64,000 nt of DNA, from positions 20,035,287 through 20,099,286 of the forward strand of contig NC_067195.1 in assembly GCF_000699445.3 (NCBI RefSeq), given 5' to 3'. Every line of letters starts with the position of its first letter. The stretch's first letter is position 1. Positions 1 through 12,516 of the stretch are shown here, piece after piece. The DNA is from Schistosoma haematobium (taxonomy: Eukaryota; Platyhelminthes; Trematoda; Strigeidida; Schistosomatidae). Below the pieces are notes generated by a model. The model was given only the letters and a program-made list of their open reading frames with translations. It had not been told where the DNA came from and ran no database searches. A program made the position numbers and the translations under genes.

Positions 1-1889
1 AGGGAGTTGAATAGCGTCCTAAAGTTAAAAAATATAACTAGGGTTGGTAGTCGGCAGAATCCCATTAATTTTGATTAAAAGTTTCACATCAACCCTGATG
101 GACAACTCACGTGAATATTTTGAACCTTACAAGGAAAATGTGATTCTAGGAAATATTCGACAATGCTTAGTTCGTAATAAGTTATTCCACTGCTCTTATA
201 TATATTTACGACGGCCATTTTAATAACAAGCTTGTTTTTCCAGAACGAACTATCCTTATGGAGAGCTAGCCAGTGTTGATTTTCTAGAATATTAAATGCC
301 TAGCTTAGAGATACTGGTTCTTAGGGTGTTGTCAAACAACAGCTTAAATAATTTACTGAAGAACAGTACAGTAAAAAGGTATGAAACAGCATTAAATCAG
401 ATGATTCATGGAAACTTCCACTTACTGACTTCTAACTGAAGAAACAGTTCTCCAAAACAGATTTTGAGTTCATTGAAAACATCCAGATTTTGCAGGCTTC
501 AGTCAGTCAGTAACAACGTGGAATTTCGTATGTACGTATATCAGTTCAAGTTCACAAGCATAATATGTTTTCAATAGAAGTTTCTAGAGCTTTACTCTGC
601 AGGCTTGAACTCTGGAAACTTTCATTAAAGACAAATTAAGTATGCGAAACTAGTACAATACTACTCAAGTTAAAGTTATATATATGCAGTCATCACTCTA
701 TGATCTATTTTTTTACACGACCTTATTTACAGGATGCTAAGCGACATTAATGAAAAACGCTCGGCATTCGCACACAGGTTACTAGAGTCGAGAAGTGAAT
801 TAGGATTTATGTGTCACATGGTCAATATTTCTTGACCGTAACCATACCACATGCCAAGAAGTTAGGATATCTTAAAGGAATGGACTCATCATAAACGGTT
901 ATTTTAATTCACACGAAACAAATGCATATACCTTGTTCATTATTAATCGGAAAACTCCACATTTTCTTTTCGACAGTCCACTTTAACCATTCTTCGAACT
1001 GGTTGTTTGGAAGACCACAACTGAAAATTGAGGCTTCCAAATTCTCAACGGCATCAAAAATGGGGTTTAATGAGTTACAAGAATCAGCAGGTAGGACTAA
1101 ACATTAACTAGATCTGAAGATCACCTACCATCTTGATGAGTGAAAATATTTACATTAGCCGGTGAAGGAAGATCAACAAATGCTGTTGATGGTGCGTCAT
1201 TACCTTGCATGAAGTCGCAATTAAAAATAGAAAACAAGCTTACCAAAACGATATTCTTTAATAAAATCACCAAGCAGATCCCTAAAATTGTCCGTCAAAA
1301 GTTACTGATATAACAAAACAGCTCTAACATACTTTGACTTTACGATGTTTGCAGATTTTGCATAGCTATAGAGTAAATCATTAAAAAAAGCAACTTACTC
1401 AGACATACCACCCGATGTAGCAACAGGTTCCAGATTATCGCCCTTCCTTTTGGGGTGTTTTAATTGTCTTAAAATACAAAACTTTAAGGTAAACGGCTAA
1501 CTTTGTATTCGCTGATCTGGACGGTGTTGCAGTCAAGCATTTGAAATGATTAAAATTAACACGAAACCTAATATTTACTAAGCGACAAACATCAGTGAAC
1601 CAACCTTGAAAATATACTCCAATAAAGGGCAGTCATGAATAAAATACAAAGTTTGGTAGAGAACCGACTTAAGGACTGGTTACTCGGAAGTTCTCAGAAT
1701 AGTCCTTCAATCAGTGTTTGACCTACATGAAGAGAACAACGTACGTATGAACGTTTTCCACAAGCAGATTAGTCATACAGATCCCGAAATTTCCACATGG
1801 AATAATCTTAAAAATTTTGCAGTGACTTGGAAACGGGCTTATGAACCATACGAAATATATGAATATAACCACAAAATCAGAAACCTTCA
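1..1889. other. No gene recognised
   Basis: AT-rich sequence with only short chance reading frames. The longest (922-1107 and 1714-1917) have no recognisable motif, no convincing splice sites and no low-complexity signal. Nothing is assigned here. Confidence 0.5.
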
Positions 1890-1942
1890 ACTTACTTACG
1901 CCTATTACTCCTCGTGAAGGAGCATAGGCCGCTCGCCAGCCT
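1890..1942 (-). mobile_element. 3' terminal fragment of family A retrotransposon
   Basis: A short stretch reading as an antisense tail of the SR2-like family A elements. It contains the cttacttacg repeat tail followed by the reverse complement of a 'ggcgacctatgctcc'-type end. The same end is seen at 7800-7855 and 27563-27611. Only the last ~50 bp of the element are present, consistent with an extreme 5' truncation during insertion. Function is not expected. Confidence 0.5.
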
Positions 1943-2144
1943 TCAAGCTAAGGAACAATTAAATAGACAGCCGGAGGGGATTGTTTTCTTATTTCAGAAA
2001 CTATTGTTACCACCAAAACCCTTGTTAGATAAAATGGCAGGGCCAGTAACAGATTGAAATATATTTAATCACAATCCAGCAAATATCATGCGTTACAACA
2101 ACCGATTGACGTCTCTAAGTAAAGTCTTGAAATCAATGGGATTG

Positions 2145-3466
2145 TCTATTGAAGAAGGGTGTGCATGAGAAGTTTATTAACATCCTAAAAGCCCTATATA
2201 CAAACACCTCAGGCAGAGTGAGGGCATTCAACCACCTTTCTCCATTGTTCTATTCGAGCAGTGGGGTTAGGCAGGGTTGCCCAATCTCACCATTCCTCTC
2301 CAATTTTGCCATCGATGACATTCTGGAAACAGCTCTGATGGATGTAAGTAATGGTGGTGTGGATCTGTTGCCTGGAGAAAGACTTCTCGACCTTGAGTAT
2401 GCGGACGATATTGTCTTACTGTGCGATAATGCCCAAGGCATGCAATCCGCACTTAATCAGTTGGCAATCAGTGTCCGTAGGTATGGTATGTGCTTTGCAC
2501 CTTCGAAGTGCAAAGTACTTCTACAAGACTGGCAGGATCCTAATCCTGTACTCACCCTAGATGGTGAGCAGATAGAAGTAGTCGAGAAGTTTGTGTATCT
2601 GTATAAGTGCTGGTGGGGGTGTGAGTGATGAGATCAATGCACGTATAGTGAAAGCTAGAGAGGCTTATGCCAATCCGGGCCACCTTTGGCGCCTTCGTGA
2701 TGTTAGTCTGGTCGTAAAAGGTCGGATTTACAACGCGTCGGTGAGAGCAGTTTTGCTCTATGCTTGTGAAACCTGGCCTCTCCGAGTTGAGGACGTTAGA
2801 CGACTCTCTGTGTCCGATCATCATTGTCTCCGAAGGATTGCTGACATCCAGTGGCAACACCATGTTAGTAATGCAGAGGTTCGGCATCGTGTGTTCGGGC
2901 ACAGAGACGATAGTCCAATCGATGTCACCATCTTGAAACACCGACTTCGGTAGCTTGGACATGTTCTACGAATGTCGTCCCAGAGAATTCCACGTCGTGC
3001 ATTATTTGCCGACTCTGGGACTGGTTGGAAGAAGCGGAGAGGTGGTCAGTGCATGACATGGTGTCGTGGTACGAAAGAAAGCTGCAAAGGACTGGCTTCT
3101 GTCGGTCCTTCACGACTCCCTGGTTGAGGTCCGAGAGATGGTGCTACACAGTGGCTAGAGACGCTATCATATATGGCTCAGAATAGAAGCCAGTGGCGAT
3201 CCTGCTGTAACCTTCTTTTACTTTCTTCATAATAAGTGGTTGTATCTTCCTTAACTGAAAGATTTCTTCTGATTGTACCCTTCTGTTCCCCTACTACTAA
3301 GATTATTATTACACTACTTTACACCAATCTCTTCGTTATTGTTTTTTTTAATACTTTTTTTTACGTTCCCCACTTTTTTCTTTTTCTTAAATTCTCATTT
3401 TTTTTGTGTGGCGCACATATATTTGGCGCAATCCTGTACCAATATATATGTGTTCAAATAAATAAA
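2145..3466 (+). mobile_element. Degenerate RTE-like non-LTR retrotransposon (subfamily B1), 5'-truncated
   Basis: Reverse-transcriptase coding sequence begins abruptly near 2145. The first frame (about 2149-2628) reads through the RT palm: a GVRQGCPISPFL motif, then LLDLEYADDIVLL, whose YADD box carries the catalytic aspartates, then a KCKVLLQDW segment. A frameshift near 2610 moves the reading into the frame at about 2591-2953. That frame holds the C-terminal region typical of these elements (ACETWPLRVEDVRRL, CLRRIADIQW) and stops in front of the LGHVLRM-like motif, which continues past a stop codon at 2951. The 3' end is a T-rich stretch followed by a ggcgcacatatatttggcgc block and a short aaataaataaat tail ending near 3466. 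The endonuclease domain is missing. It cannot encode a full protein and is a relic. The exact clade name (SR2, Perere or other) was not tested. Confidence 0.85.
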
Positions 3467-5339
3467 TGGCATGCAATGCTTCTAATGAAATCGCTGTTCA
3501 GAGTATATTTAGATGTAAATAGTGAAAACTATCTGCCAGTGGACAAGACCTTGGTCTTAATTATCATGGAGAAGAACTAGCATTAGGACTTGAAAGCATA
3601 TACCTACTCCTTGCGAAACTCTACTGCTGGTAACCAGATTCACGAAGGAATGGGGCATATACTGGAAATGTGAATATTTTTACATAAACGGATCGAAATT
3701 TCCCTAGTGAACTGTTCAAAAAGCGAAATAATCACAATTTTGTCTCTCATTCCAAAATCTAATAGTCGGAGTAGAATGATTTAACACCAGTTCACCTGTA
3801 CAGACTGACTAAAGACTTGGCAACATAAAAATTGCGAGGATACGGTGATAATTTAATATTAAACAAACTTGGGTATACATTACATTGATTGAATGACTGT
3901 TGACAGTGTGCTGAAATACCCTACCAGGATGAATCTACGTGATGGTAGATCTCAAAGGCCATACAGATCGGACACCAAAAGCGACGTCGGAAACAAAATT
4001 TTCTACACTCATAATTGTCAACTCTTGAACCATATTAGTTATGTTGTATTTCTTTTGTATATGTCGTAGATTCCCGTCAATGTGGGAAAGTTTTCTACTG
4101 TTTTATTCTAAAAGTTGTTTCCGACTGATTTTTTCCCATGTGGTCCCGTACTTAAGATTACAGACAGGACTTTTAGTGGTGAGTTCTAGGTTAATGATGA
4201 CTAACTGAGTGACACCAATGTTGTGTTGCGTGCACAAAAATAAGTTATCAGGCCGTCGTGATACGGCAGAGTGTATATCGTTTTCTTAAATTACAGGCAA
4301 CATTATTAAGTGACTGTTCAGCGGCCTGGACTACGAAGAAAAACATGTGAATATGCTTTCAAATATGAGTAAAATTCAAAAAGTATCCACTACTTTTCAT
4401 TCCATCAAGAGTACCAATAAGATTCCCTCCATGAGACAGAAAAAACTCCTAAAAACGGGCCTAAGGTGAATTTGTCAACCCTGAACGATTCACCAATAAT
4501 ATTTGTTGTTGAAATGGTCTTTAAAGGCTAAATGCACAAAAAATATTTATAACGGCGGTTCACTAAATAAAAGATTGTTATGTTTATCTCTTGATATAGC
4601 TTATGAGTACATACAGTGTGGAAGAGGGTAGAAAACTTCATGACCAACCACAACAACATACATAAGTAACGACCAACGAGTTACGCGCCCGAGAGATTTT
4701 CAATATTTAATCTCAGTAATGGGGTTAGTTGGTCATTTGAGTTAACAGGAAGCATGCTGCCCTACCATTTAAATTAGAGAAGACGAACTCAGATTCATGT
4801 GGATCAGTATATATAAGTCGGAATTTCATCATGAACTGATCCCGATCTCCCAAGTTTGGGGAAATCCCCAAAGTCAAATGACTTTCAACAAAGTTAAAGG
4901 AGAATTTTGAAAGATTTCCTCAAAGTTTACCATAGCGGCCCCCTCAAAATGGGTTAAATCTTCTCCGAAACTGGTAGCTCGGGACATAATGTCGAGAAAG
5001 ATTCCGTGATCATCTGTGGAGTTGATATCACTCGTTCGAAGGAAACTCTGTGGGGAAGATAGAGTGGCACTCTGAATTTTCCGAACGTAAACTTGTAAAT
5101 CATCTTGTTATGGGCTCACAGATGATTAGCCCTTAGGAGAAGAGAGACATAAAACATCTTAACACACACTTGTCAGTTTTACTAGCATCGCAGTTTAAGT
5201 ATTAACAAAGCAATTCGTGCTACATTGTTTAGCTGTATAGAATCCTATAATCCGTTCGCTTCGGAGTAACACAGGTTCTGTAATCAGAGTTCTTGGTCGG
5301 CATACTAACTTCAAGGGAGAATTTACAGTGGCCTAGGAT
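3467..5339. other. No gene recognised
   Basis: No coding region is supported. The segment includes a small inverted motif (tttgggga then tccccaaa around 4855-4876) and a more GC-rich patch at about 4900-5100 that may be upstream sequence of the CR1-like fragment that follows. No reading frame could be followed through it. Confidence 0.4.
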
Positions 5340-6135
5340 AGCAGTTTGTAAACCGGCGTGATATTCGTAGATTTCGTCAAAGTATTTGAAAAGATGTCTC
5401 CTTTGGGCTAATGAATAAGCTCTTCAACTTTGAAACAACAGGCACTATACAAGACTTAGTAAAAAACCTCCTGTGGTTGAAGACAGTGAGGGCAAATGGG
5501 ACACTCTCTGTATGGAAGTCAGTAAATGTGGCATGCTTCAAGATACTATCTCTAGTCCTGCATTATTTTTACCCCGTGTCACGACAGCTCAGGTTTTTGA
5601 CACTCCGGTTGCAATTAGTGTTAATATGTGGTTAATGACCTCACGCCAAACCTCCTTCATTTACCCAAGTTTCGGACGGACAGTGGCCCTAGAAGAGCTC
5701 CAGGAGTTAAGTAAATTATATAAATATTCCAAAAGTGGGGATATAAAGGACAATTCTGAAGTGGTTGAGCTAGTACGAAATGGAAATGGCAACAGTCTAC
5801 GGTATACCATCAACAGTACGTTTCCATATCTTCGTGAATAACAAGCCCTAGGAACAATCTTTAATCGGGACCTAGAAACAAAGTCCACTGAACTGCTGCA
5901 GCTTCAAAAAGATCTGGTGGGAGGTTGCAGCGGATCAGTTCAACCGTTCAAACTTTATGCGTAATAAATAATACAGATGTTGATGTCAGCAGCAGGATCT
6001 CGGTATAACCTCATAGATGGGCACGATGCCTGGGGAACTTTAAATACGACACAGAAAGAGTCCCACTGTAAGCATAACCTATGGAGTTCGAGTCATTAAA
6101 CGAAGCTACAACCTATAAATCACCCAAAAGATCGA
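5340..6135 (+). mobile_element. CR1/jockey-like reverse transcriptase fragment, heavily mutated
   Basis: Translation in shifting frames gives pieces in the right order for a CR1-like RT. First comes a VDFVKVFEK-like segment near 5370, corresponding to the VDFSKAFDKV box. Then come MNKLFNFETTGTIQDLVKN and a SLWKSVN segment, and a VNDLTPNLLHL segment near 5630. Last come TVALEELQELSKLYKYSKS, VVELVRNGNGNSL and LGTIFNRDLETKS (to about 5885). The 122-codon frame at 5473-5841 covers part of this and is not a host gene. The GVPQG and YADD boxes are destroyed and several stops and frameshifts separate the pieces. The gene is dead. A similar family lies antisense at 39650-40855. Confidence 0.7.
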
Positions 6136-6395
6136 CAACAAGAATAACCACCCGTTATCATTTGTTAAAAAACAACCGCATAAGTTGCTGATAATTTGAC
6201 CGAGAATCTACCATTGGGATTAAAGCATTATCGCTTAAGTATTTATTTACCACCCTATGTGGTGTGGGCGTAATATTTCTTGTCATCTTATATTTACACA
6301 AAAAAAGGTTTGTGCATTTGTAGCAAAACATCGTGACCCTTCTCTCAAACGAATCGCGTAAAAATTATTTACCCTCACATAAACATGCTGGGGAA

Positions 6396-7828
6396 GGACA
6401 GCAGTCAATGATAATAATCCACACATTCCACGTTTATTCTCTTAATCGTCTAATACATTTGCCTACCTCCAATATCCACTCATTCATAGTATTGACTTTC
6501 ATTTTCTCCATTTATTTACTTGATTATAAGTAAGAACTGGTACCATTCCATGTTCAGGAAATTTCAACCTCCTTTTCTTAAAGCCCTAATTCGAATCATA
6601 CGTTGAATTCTTTAATAATTGAAGATTGTATGAGCCAAGAGCAGAGACTCCATTCCAGAAATGTGTCGTTCCAAAAATTGGAATATTCACAATCTCCTTG
6701 TGAAAAAATATATTTTGGCATGATCTCAGCCAATTTACAAACGGACATCTCACCAGATGGATGGATGTACACATGATAACGGCCTTTCATGGTATCATGG
6801 GTGTCAGCTTTTGAAAATAGAACTGGCATCTGAGAACTGTAGTTAAGTCGATAATGGTATACATAGGGTCGGTTTGATGGGATTACAAAAACTTCAGATG
6901 AATCGAGATGTTCAATGTCTATGAGTTGGAACTAGCAACTGTGGAGATCAAACAGGAGCACCAACGTTTTTACACTTTATTCTGGTGGTTGACTGGATCA
7001 TGAATACCTCCTCATCTGAGGGGAAGCATATGACACAAGGGACAGCTTGGATGAGACTAGAAGATTTGGACATGGTTCATCTATCCCATACATATGAACA
7101 AATACAGGCCAAGACAACCAGTGTAGCAGAAGCTTCTGCAGCAATAGGCCTCAACATACACAATGAGAAAAGCAAGATCCTGAAATACAACGCGGAGAAC
7201 ACCAACACAATCACACTTGATGGGGAAGTTCTGCAACTGGTGGAAAGTTTTACGTATCTGGACAACATCATCGACAAGCGATAAGGATCTGATGCAGACG
7301 CAAAGGTATAGATTGGCGAAGCAAGTACATCATTCCCTCAATTGAATAATTTGGAAGACTCGAGACAACTGTAAACCAACACCAAAGTCAGAATCTTGAA
7401 TACGAATGTCAAGACAGTTCTGCTGTACGGAGCTGAAACTTGGAGAACTACTACAACCATCGTCAAAAAGTACAACTGTTTCTAAACAATTGTCTGCGCA
7501 AGATACTCGATGTCCGTTGATCGGATATCATCAGCAAAAACCTATTGTGAGAGAGAACAAACCAGCTTCCAGTTGGAGAAGAAATCAGGATAAGGCGCTG
7601 AAGGTGGATGCGACATGCATTGAAGAAGTCAACAGACTGAATCACGCGACAAGCCCCAAGCTGGAGTCCTGAATAGAAACGGAAAAGAGGAAGACCAAGG
7701 AACACATTTCGTCGGGAACTGGAAGAAAACATCAAAGGAATGAATGGCAACTAGAAACAGCAGGAAAGGAGAGCAGAGGACAGAGTTCGATGAAGGATCC
7801 TGGTGGGCGACCCATGCTCCTCCACGAG
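6396..7828. repeat. Left arm of a 1.43-kb inverted repeat
   Basis: This segment is the reverse complement of 12517-13949. The coordinates of matching bases sum to 20345 along the whole length, so no net insertion or deletion separates the arms. Only a handful of substitutions were noticed (for example near 6413, 7340-7357, 7603 and 7815-7823). Translated frames in the two arms are identical except for one residue (K versus M). Beyond 6396 the match decays over about 15-20 bp into unrelated sequence. At the inner edge it stops at 7828, just inside the 3' tail of a family A element. The arm contains an unrecognised exon-like frame and an RT fragment. Confidence 0.9.
6601..6924 (-). pseudogene. 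Unrecognised exon-like reading frame, left-arm copy
   Basis: This is the same sequence as 13421-13744 in the other arm. It reads without a stop for about 107 codons on the minus strand, ending at an AAC followed by gtatga that could be a splice donor. The peptide includes EVFVIPSNRPYVYHYRLNYS and the segments MKGRYHVYIHPSGEMSVC and KLAEIMPKYIFSQGDCEYSN. It has the balanced composition of a globular protein and resembles none of the retrotransposon proteins nearby. The family was not recognised. It may be an exon of a host gene carried with the duplication, or an exon of a gene lost elsewhere. No other exon of such a gene was found in the window. Confidence 0.4.
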
Positions 7829-7855
7829 AGATCACAGGCATAAATAAATAAGTAT
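6960..7855 (+). mobile_element. Family A (SR2-like RTE) 3' fragment, left-arm copy
   Basis: The fragment starts in the RT palm with a VVDWIMNTSSSEGKHM-like segment. It continues through NIHNEKSKILKYNAENTNTI, the LDGEVLQLVESFTYLDNII segment, NTNVKTVLLYGAETW, and the C-terminal KRKRGRPRNTFRRELEE. It ends at a 'cataaataaataag' tail near 7855. Several stops break the frame (for example at 7282). The catalytic box is gone: in related copies the sequence runs DDLD-(F/R)ADDLALL-SHTH, but here it runs EDLDMVHLSHTY, so the segment with both catalytic aspartates is deleted. The endonuclease and the N-terminal RT are absent. This is a dead, 5'-truncated copy. Confidence 0.85.
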
Positions 7856-8812
7856 GTAACCAAAGTTTGTCATTCGCCATTCGGATCTAATCATTTGTTG
7901 TGTCTGAATATTCTTCCATAAAAACTTCAAATATCCCCAAAATGGGAAAACCAATGCTTCTTTTACTTCAGATCAAGAATTTATAATATTAGTTCTCGTG
8001 ACTTATAGCTTTTATGCTACCCAAATAATAAAGTGCACTTATATTTTAAAAATGGGTAGAAACGTGCTACTATCAACAAAAGTTGGAAAAGTAAATACCT
8101 GGTAGATCTTTTGTGTTGTAATTTTCTTTTAATCAGAGTTCTACTACTCGTCCTGTTATCACATTCGGAAACTTGGAGATTAAGAAGTTCATGAATTTAT
8201 TTACTATGATTTATTCACAACTTGAAATCAAATTAAAATGTTCTTTATTGCAAACTGAGATAACGCTCCGTAATTTGTGAAGTTTTTCATAAATTCATTT
8301 GTAATAAAAAAATATATAAAAATTTCTCAATTAAATTCATTGCTAAAAATCAAAACACATTAAATTTAGAACTCCAGAATAGTGTGAAACAACAATGATG
8401 TTGGGACAAATAGTAACAATTTATAACCTAAATAGTAACGTAACAAATTGCAAGAGTGAAATAAAGAAGTTTTTAGATTGCACAAGTTATTAAATATAAA
8501 GTAATAAAACATGATTTGTATTAAATATACAGTTTTTTGAAACGAGATATGGTAAATTATTTTACAGGATGCCTACCATAAATTACAGAATATGTTTTTT
8601 CATTATTTGAATAGTTATCATTGTAGAAAGCATCACGCACAATGACTGGTAGCTTATAAGTATACTGAAACGTACACTAACTTCCGGGAATATTCGTGAA
8701 GGTCTAAAGGATGTTGAAGATGATCTAATAAAATCAGTATTTATCAGTACGAGGTTGTGGATATTGTTGAATTTCTATTGAGATCATGAAACGATCAATG
8801 TTGGACCATCAA
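7856..8812. other. No gene recognised
   Basis: AT-rich sequence at the left end of the spacer between the inverted arms. No reading frame or repeat signature was recognised. Confidence 0.5.
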
Positions 8813-8990
8813 TGAAAATCTAGAAGCACTGAAAAACTGTTTCACCCTAATATGGGAATCTTAAGCAGTGCATACCCCTATCACACAGTCGAGACTCGAA
8901 CCTCACATCAGTAAGCTCTCCACAGTTCAATATCGTGAGGCCAGAGCAACATTACTGAACTCTAACCAAATCATGAACAAGGCTAGTTTT
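8813..8990 (-). mobile_element. Diverged Sm-alpha-like SINE with hammerhead remnant
   Basis: The segment aligns base by base with the first part of the SINE at 43018-43340. Shared parts are the AGCACT block, the gtttc (8839-8843) that is the reverse of the hammerhead GAAAC strand, a following stem-loop, and the 'agcagtgcat' block. A gactcgaacc motif near 8892 reads in reverse as a tRNA-like B box (GGTTCGAGTC). The CTGANGA strand of the ribozyme is no longer readable, so self-cleavage is not expected. Sm-alpha elements are known as tRNA-related SINEs carrying an active hammerhead; membership in that family is an inference from this alignment. Confidence 0.5.
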
Positions 8991-10335
8991 TGAGTGTCAG
9001 ACGGTCTTCCTATCCACTTCAGGATCAAGGGTAATCATTGTGTATTAACTGATTAAAGGCCACGGACTATTCGGTTAAACAGTGGTCTCATTCTGTTCCT
9101 TTGATTTATTCTTGCTAATACGTATCTGTGTTGACTTTGCTTTCGTTCTATTATGCGGATTGTTGCTTGGCAAAGAAGAGAGAGGATCGGCAAATCATAC
9201 TTGCTGGATTTCAGCTGGTAGAACTCGGCATGGCCCAGTATCTCACGTTCCGGTAAAGTTCAGAGATAGTACACGTGAAGAAACTTTCTAATCTCAGCAC
9301 TACATCCAGCTGAACTACGCCGATAAGTAATCTGTAGTTTACGACTTGCCTTTCGTGAAACTGTGTTGTGCCATATGAGAAAGTTTATGGACGTTTGTGG
9401 ACTGTTTCATTTAGTCGTCAGTCAATCTGGATGACATGCTCTAGTGTTAGTAGTAGTGCTACAAATTTGTGGCAGCTTAGATAGATTTTGTCATCCGTCT
9501 GAAGATCAGAGAGAGAATCACTAGCTTCCACTATTTTGGCAGCTACTTAGATTTAGGAGTGTTAAGAGAGAGTATAGAACCCTCTAGTTTGTATATGCGT
9601 ATGTTTTTGTATGAATGAAAGTAAATGAATCCCTTCTATGTGCATATCACTTGTCATAGACGTTTTAAATCTTCTGGGATAGTTTCCCCATTCATCTGCT
9701 TTTTACGTCATGTTTCATATTTTATTCGAGACCAGATTGGAGCTAACTGTTATCAGAAAGTATGTTTGCTTCATTTCCATTTTTGTTATTTTCTTGATTG
9801 ATAGTGATCTTCGTTTGCTTGACACTCATTATTTCATAGCTGTCATATTGACTTACTTCCTTTTAAATAGCTTTACTATACTGATTCGGGTTAAGCCTTT
9901 AGGATCAAAAAGCTATTCCAACTTGTCACAGACGCCCAATATTCTCGGACAGCCTTTGCAATTGCTAATATCTTGTTGATATGTGACTTTGGTTGTTCGC
10001 CTTTAGACGGACTACATATAACACAACAGTTCGTTTGGAAAGATCTATCCTCTCTTAATCTTACACTGCACTCGTCTCTTTGCCAGGTGTAATCGATTGT
10101 TAAGTTTCCTTCGTGATGTCCTTCATCTTGTCCAGTTTGTTTCATTTGCCTGAAACGATAATTCAGTGCATCTTTTTATCTAGAATACACTCTTCATTGG
10201 ATTATATGGCACCAGTAAAATACTTTCCGAAGTAAACTCCGAGATCGGAAGCACTTCCTGTACTAAGTCGTCAACAATCGCTAGTTGGACGTTATTTATT
10301 ACAATCACTTTTAAGAACTGTTTAAAACAGTGATG
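8991..10335. other. Unassigned spacer sequence, possibly the 5' part of a gypsy-like element
   Basis: No frame with recognisable motifs. Its composition is less AT-rich than the DNA further right. A 'gctacaaatttgtggc' partial palindrome occurs at about 9458-9473. It lies upstream of the gypsy-like pol relic and could be its left part, but no LTR pair could be matched with the sequence after 11480. Confidence 0.25.
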
Positions 10336-11345
10336 CCGGTGGGCCTTTTGATAATCTAATTTTTTGTTAGGCTATCGTGTGACCAAATTTTTTAACAAGA
10401 GTCATTCTGTCCTTCGAACTTACTTCTGTAGTGTACATTCTGCAATTGTTACTGATGCATCACCTGTGGGTATTGTTGTACATTTCGGACAGGAAAGTAG
10501 ACCAGTAATTTGTGTTTCGCTCAAACTTACTATTGTTGAAGTAGGTTATTCACAATCTCAGTGAGAAGCATTAACTGTACTTTGGGGTGTTAAAGAACTT
10601 CATTAATATTTATTTAAAAAGTATTCACTATTGTTACAGATCATGAAACTTTAAAGTTTACTTATCATGCTGAGAAATCTTGAGAATGAAAATAAGTGTC
10701 GTACAGCAAACAATGGTGGAAAATATCATAGGTTAAAAAAAATCAAACATCGGAGTAAACTCAATGGCCAGTATCGTCTAAGGCCTAGCAGAGTATTCAT
10801 GCAGACTATCGTGGTCTATTTCTTGACAAATGCTATGCAAGTGTAGTCATTGATTCTTTTTCAAAGTGGCTTGAAGTTTTCTTCACAACTACACATAATT
10901 CTGACTTCACAATCCAAGCATTAAGGAACGTTTTTGGTCTAGAATGGGTTCTCATGGCCTAAGTGACTAACAGTGGTTCCCATTTTGCTGCAGACACAGT
11001 CACTACTTGATTGAATGGTATAAGATGCAGACATCTGTTCACTGCTTTCAAGCACACTTGTTCTAATGGCCAGACAGAAAGTTTCATCGGCACATTGAAA
11101 ACCGCCATTGATCCAATTTCTGCTTCAACATTTGATGAACTGTGGAGGGGAGTTGATATATTTTTACTGTAATATAGAAATGTTGAACGTGCTGTAACGA
11201 ATGAGACTATCAAAGCTTTCAAAGGAAGGATTCTTCGTTCGAATATGAGGTGTTAAGAGTTCGCAAAAGTTACATATTATCGTGTATATGATCTTTGACC
11301 AACCAAGAGGATTGTGGTGGAGAATATTGGAAAATACTTTGGTGT
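10336..11345 (+). mobile_element. Gypsy-like LTR retrotransposon pol relic (RNase H and integrase)
   Basis: Translation in shifting frames gives the RNase H start (VTDASPVGIVVHFGQESRPV, then VGYSQSQ, a stop, EALTVLWGVKELH) at about 10445-10605. An integrase core follows at about 10780-11230, with pieces in the order of DYCG...F, a VIDSFSKWLEVF-like segment near 10850, a TDNGSHFAA-like segment near 10970, a NGQTESFIGTLKTAI-like segment near 11070, and FDELWRGVD near 11135. A PTKRIVVENIGKY-like tail ends it near 11330. Reading needs many stops and frameshifts to be crossed. The protease, the RT fingers/palm and both LTRs were not found. This is an old inactive copy; known schistosome gypsy-like families include Boudicca and the Saci elements, but which it belongs to was not determined. 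Confidence 0.75.
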
Positions 11346-11451
11346 TTATCGCTTAGTAGTGCATGTGCATTGTTTGTGTGTCCATAACCATGATAATGAA
11401 GAACTCTGTATTATTTTGTATAAATATAACATGGTGTTCACTAGCGGACGG

Positions 11452-11480
11452 CACCACAAATGGAAAAAACATTTGTGGTG
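11452..11480. repeat. Perfect 11-bp stem hairpin
   Basis: caccacaaatg (11452-11462) is followed by a seven-base A-rich loop and by its exact reverse complement catttgtggtg (11470-11480). It lies about 110 bp downstream of the recognisable end of the integrase relic, where the 3' untranslated part of an LTR element would be. No run of Ts follows, so it is not read as a terminator. Confidence 0.8.
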
Positions 11481-12516
11481 TTTGAATGAACTAACGATAC
11501 CTTTGTACTTGTTGCATACTTGATTTCGAATTCTAAATACAGTACATTCGTTTATGGTTATCTAGTAATTCTTGATCCGATTACGTTATTTCTGGGATTT
11601 CTAGTTCGTACTATAATTCAAATACTTCCGAATATCATACATTTACATCTTGTTGTGCAGTTAAGTGAGTAGTAATAGCCCTGCAAGTAAAGTCTAAAGC
11701 TTCTCTGAATACTCCTCATTCGTATCTTTTTGGTAGCATTCATGTTTGAGAAAGTGAATGAACAGTGTTCAAGTAAAGGTTGAATACATATGATAAAAAT
11801 GACACTTCTTTATCATGAAACCAGCCAGCCATCTGTATTTAGAAGTATAATCAAGACATCTCTTAGTTTGAGGCTTCCTATATGATTAATACCAATATCA
11901 TATGTTGTTTCAGGAAACTACATCTATTTAAGTGATGTGACGGTTTATAGTGATGTTTCCCTATACTAATTGTCCCACACCTGCTGTTGCTTGATGACAA
12001 CTGTTACCATTTACTACAACAACAATGGTTATCGAAGCTATTTTAAATCTAGGACATAATTCGATGAAGGCTGTGTGTCTGAATATGTATACTGTTTTCA
12101 GATCACCAGCAGATAGGTAAAACCCTCCAAATTCTATGATTTTACATATATCGTTTACATGTATAAGAAAAAATTGAAGACTTTGTGTACTTCCCTGGAA
12201 AAATCTATGACTTACTGATCTTAGCGATGAGAACAAGCAATTGAAACTTGCTACATATTTACGTTCGGCTGGGACTGGGTGAACTATGCAAACAGAGAGC
12301 TGTTGGTTCTGAAGTATTTTAGTTTAACGAAAAGCCTTTTGAGTGGGGTCTTTTCAGAAGCTTCCTTGAAGACAAAGACAGGAATTGACACAAAGAGCCG
12401 GTTGTTTTCTTTATGTCAAATCGTTTCGACAGTGTAGCAGACATTCATCGAATGAATTGAACGCAAAAACTCAGGCAGGGACGTTCATATGGCACCATTA
12501 TCAAGTACTAATTTAC
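11481..12516. other. No gene recognised (right part of spacer)
   Basis: No coding region is supported. The 91-codon antisense frame at 11961-12236 has no recognisable motif. The segment ends where the right inverted arm begins. Confidence 0.4.

Noticed and set aside
5640..5715. Resemblance to the 5' leader of the antisense family A copy at 55800-55880 (both contain ...agccctagaagagctac/cc agg)
   Set aside because: The segment at 5640-5715 is in frame with a CR1-like RT (TVALEELQELSKLYK) and fits there on both sides, so the short match is probably chance or very ancient.
5473..5841. 122-codon open frame as a possible host gene
   Set aside because: Its C-terminal part aligns with decayed CR1-like RT and the flanking pieces continue that protein in other frames.
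9082..9470. Left LTR of the gypsy-like relic
   Set aside because: No matching right LTR could be found after 11480 by eye, so the boundaries are not supported.
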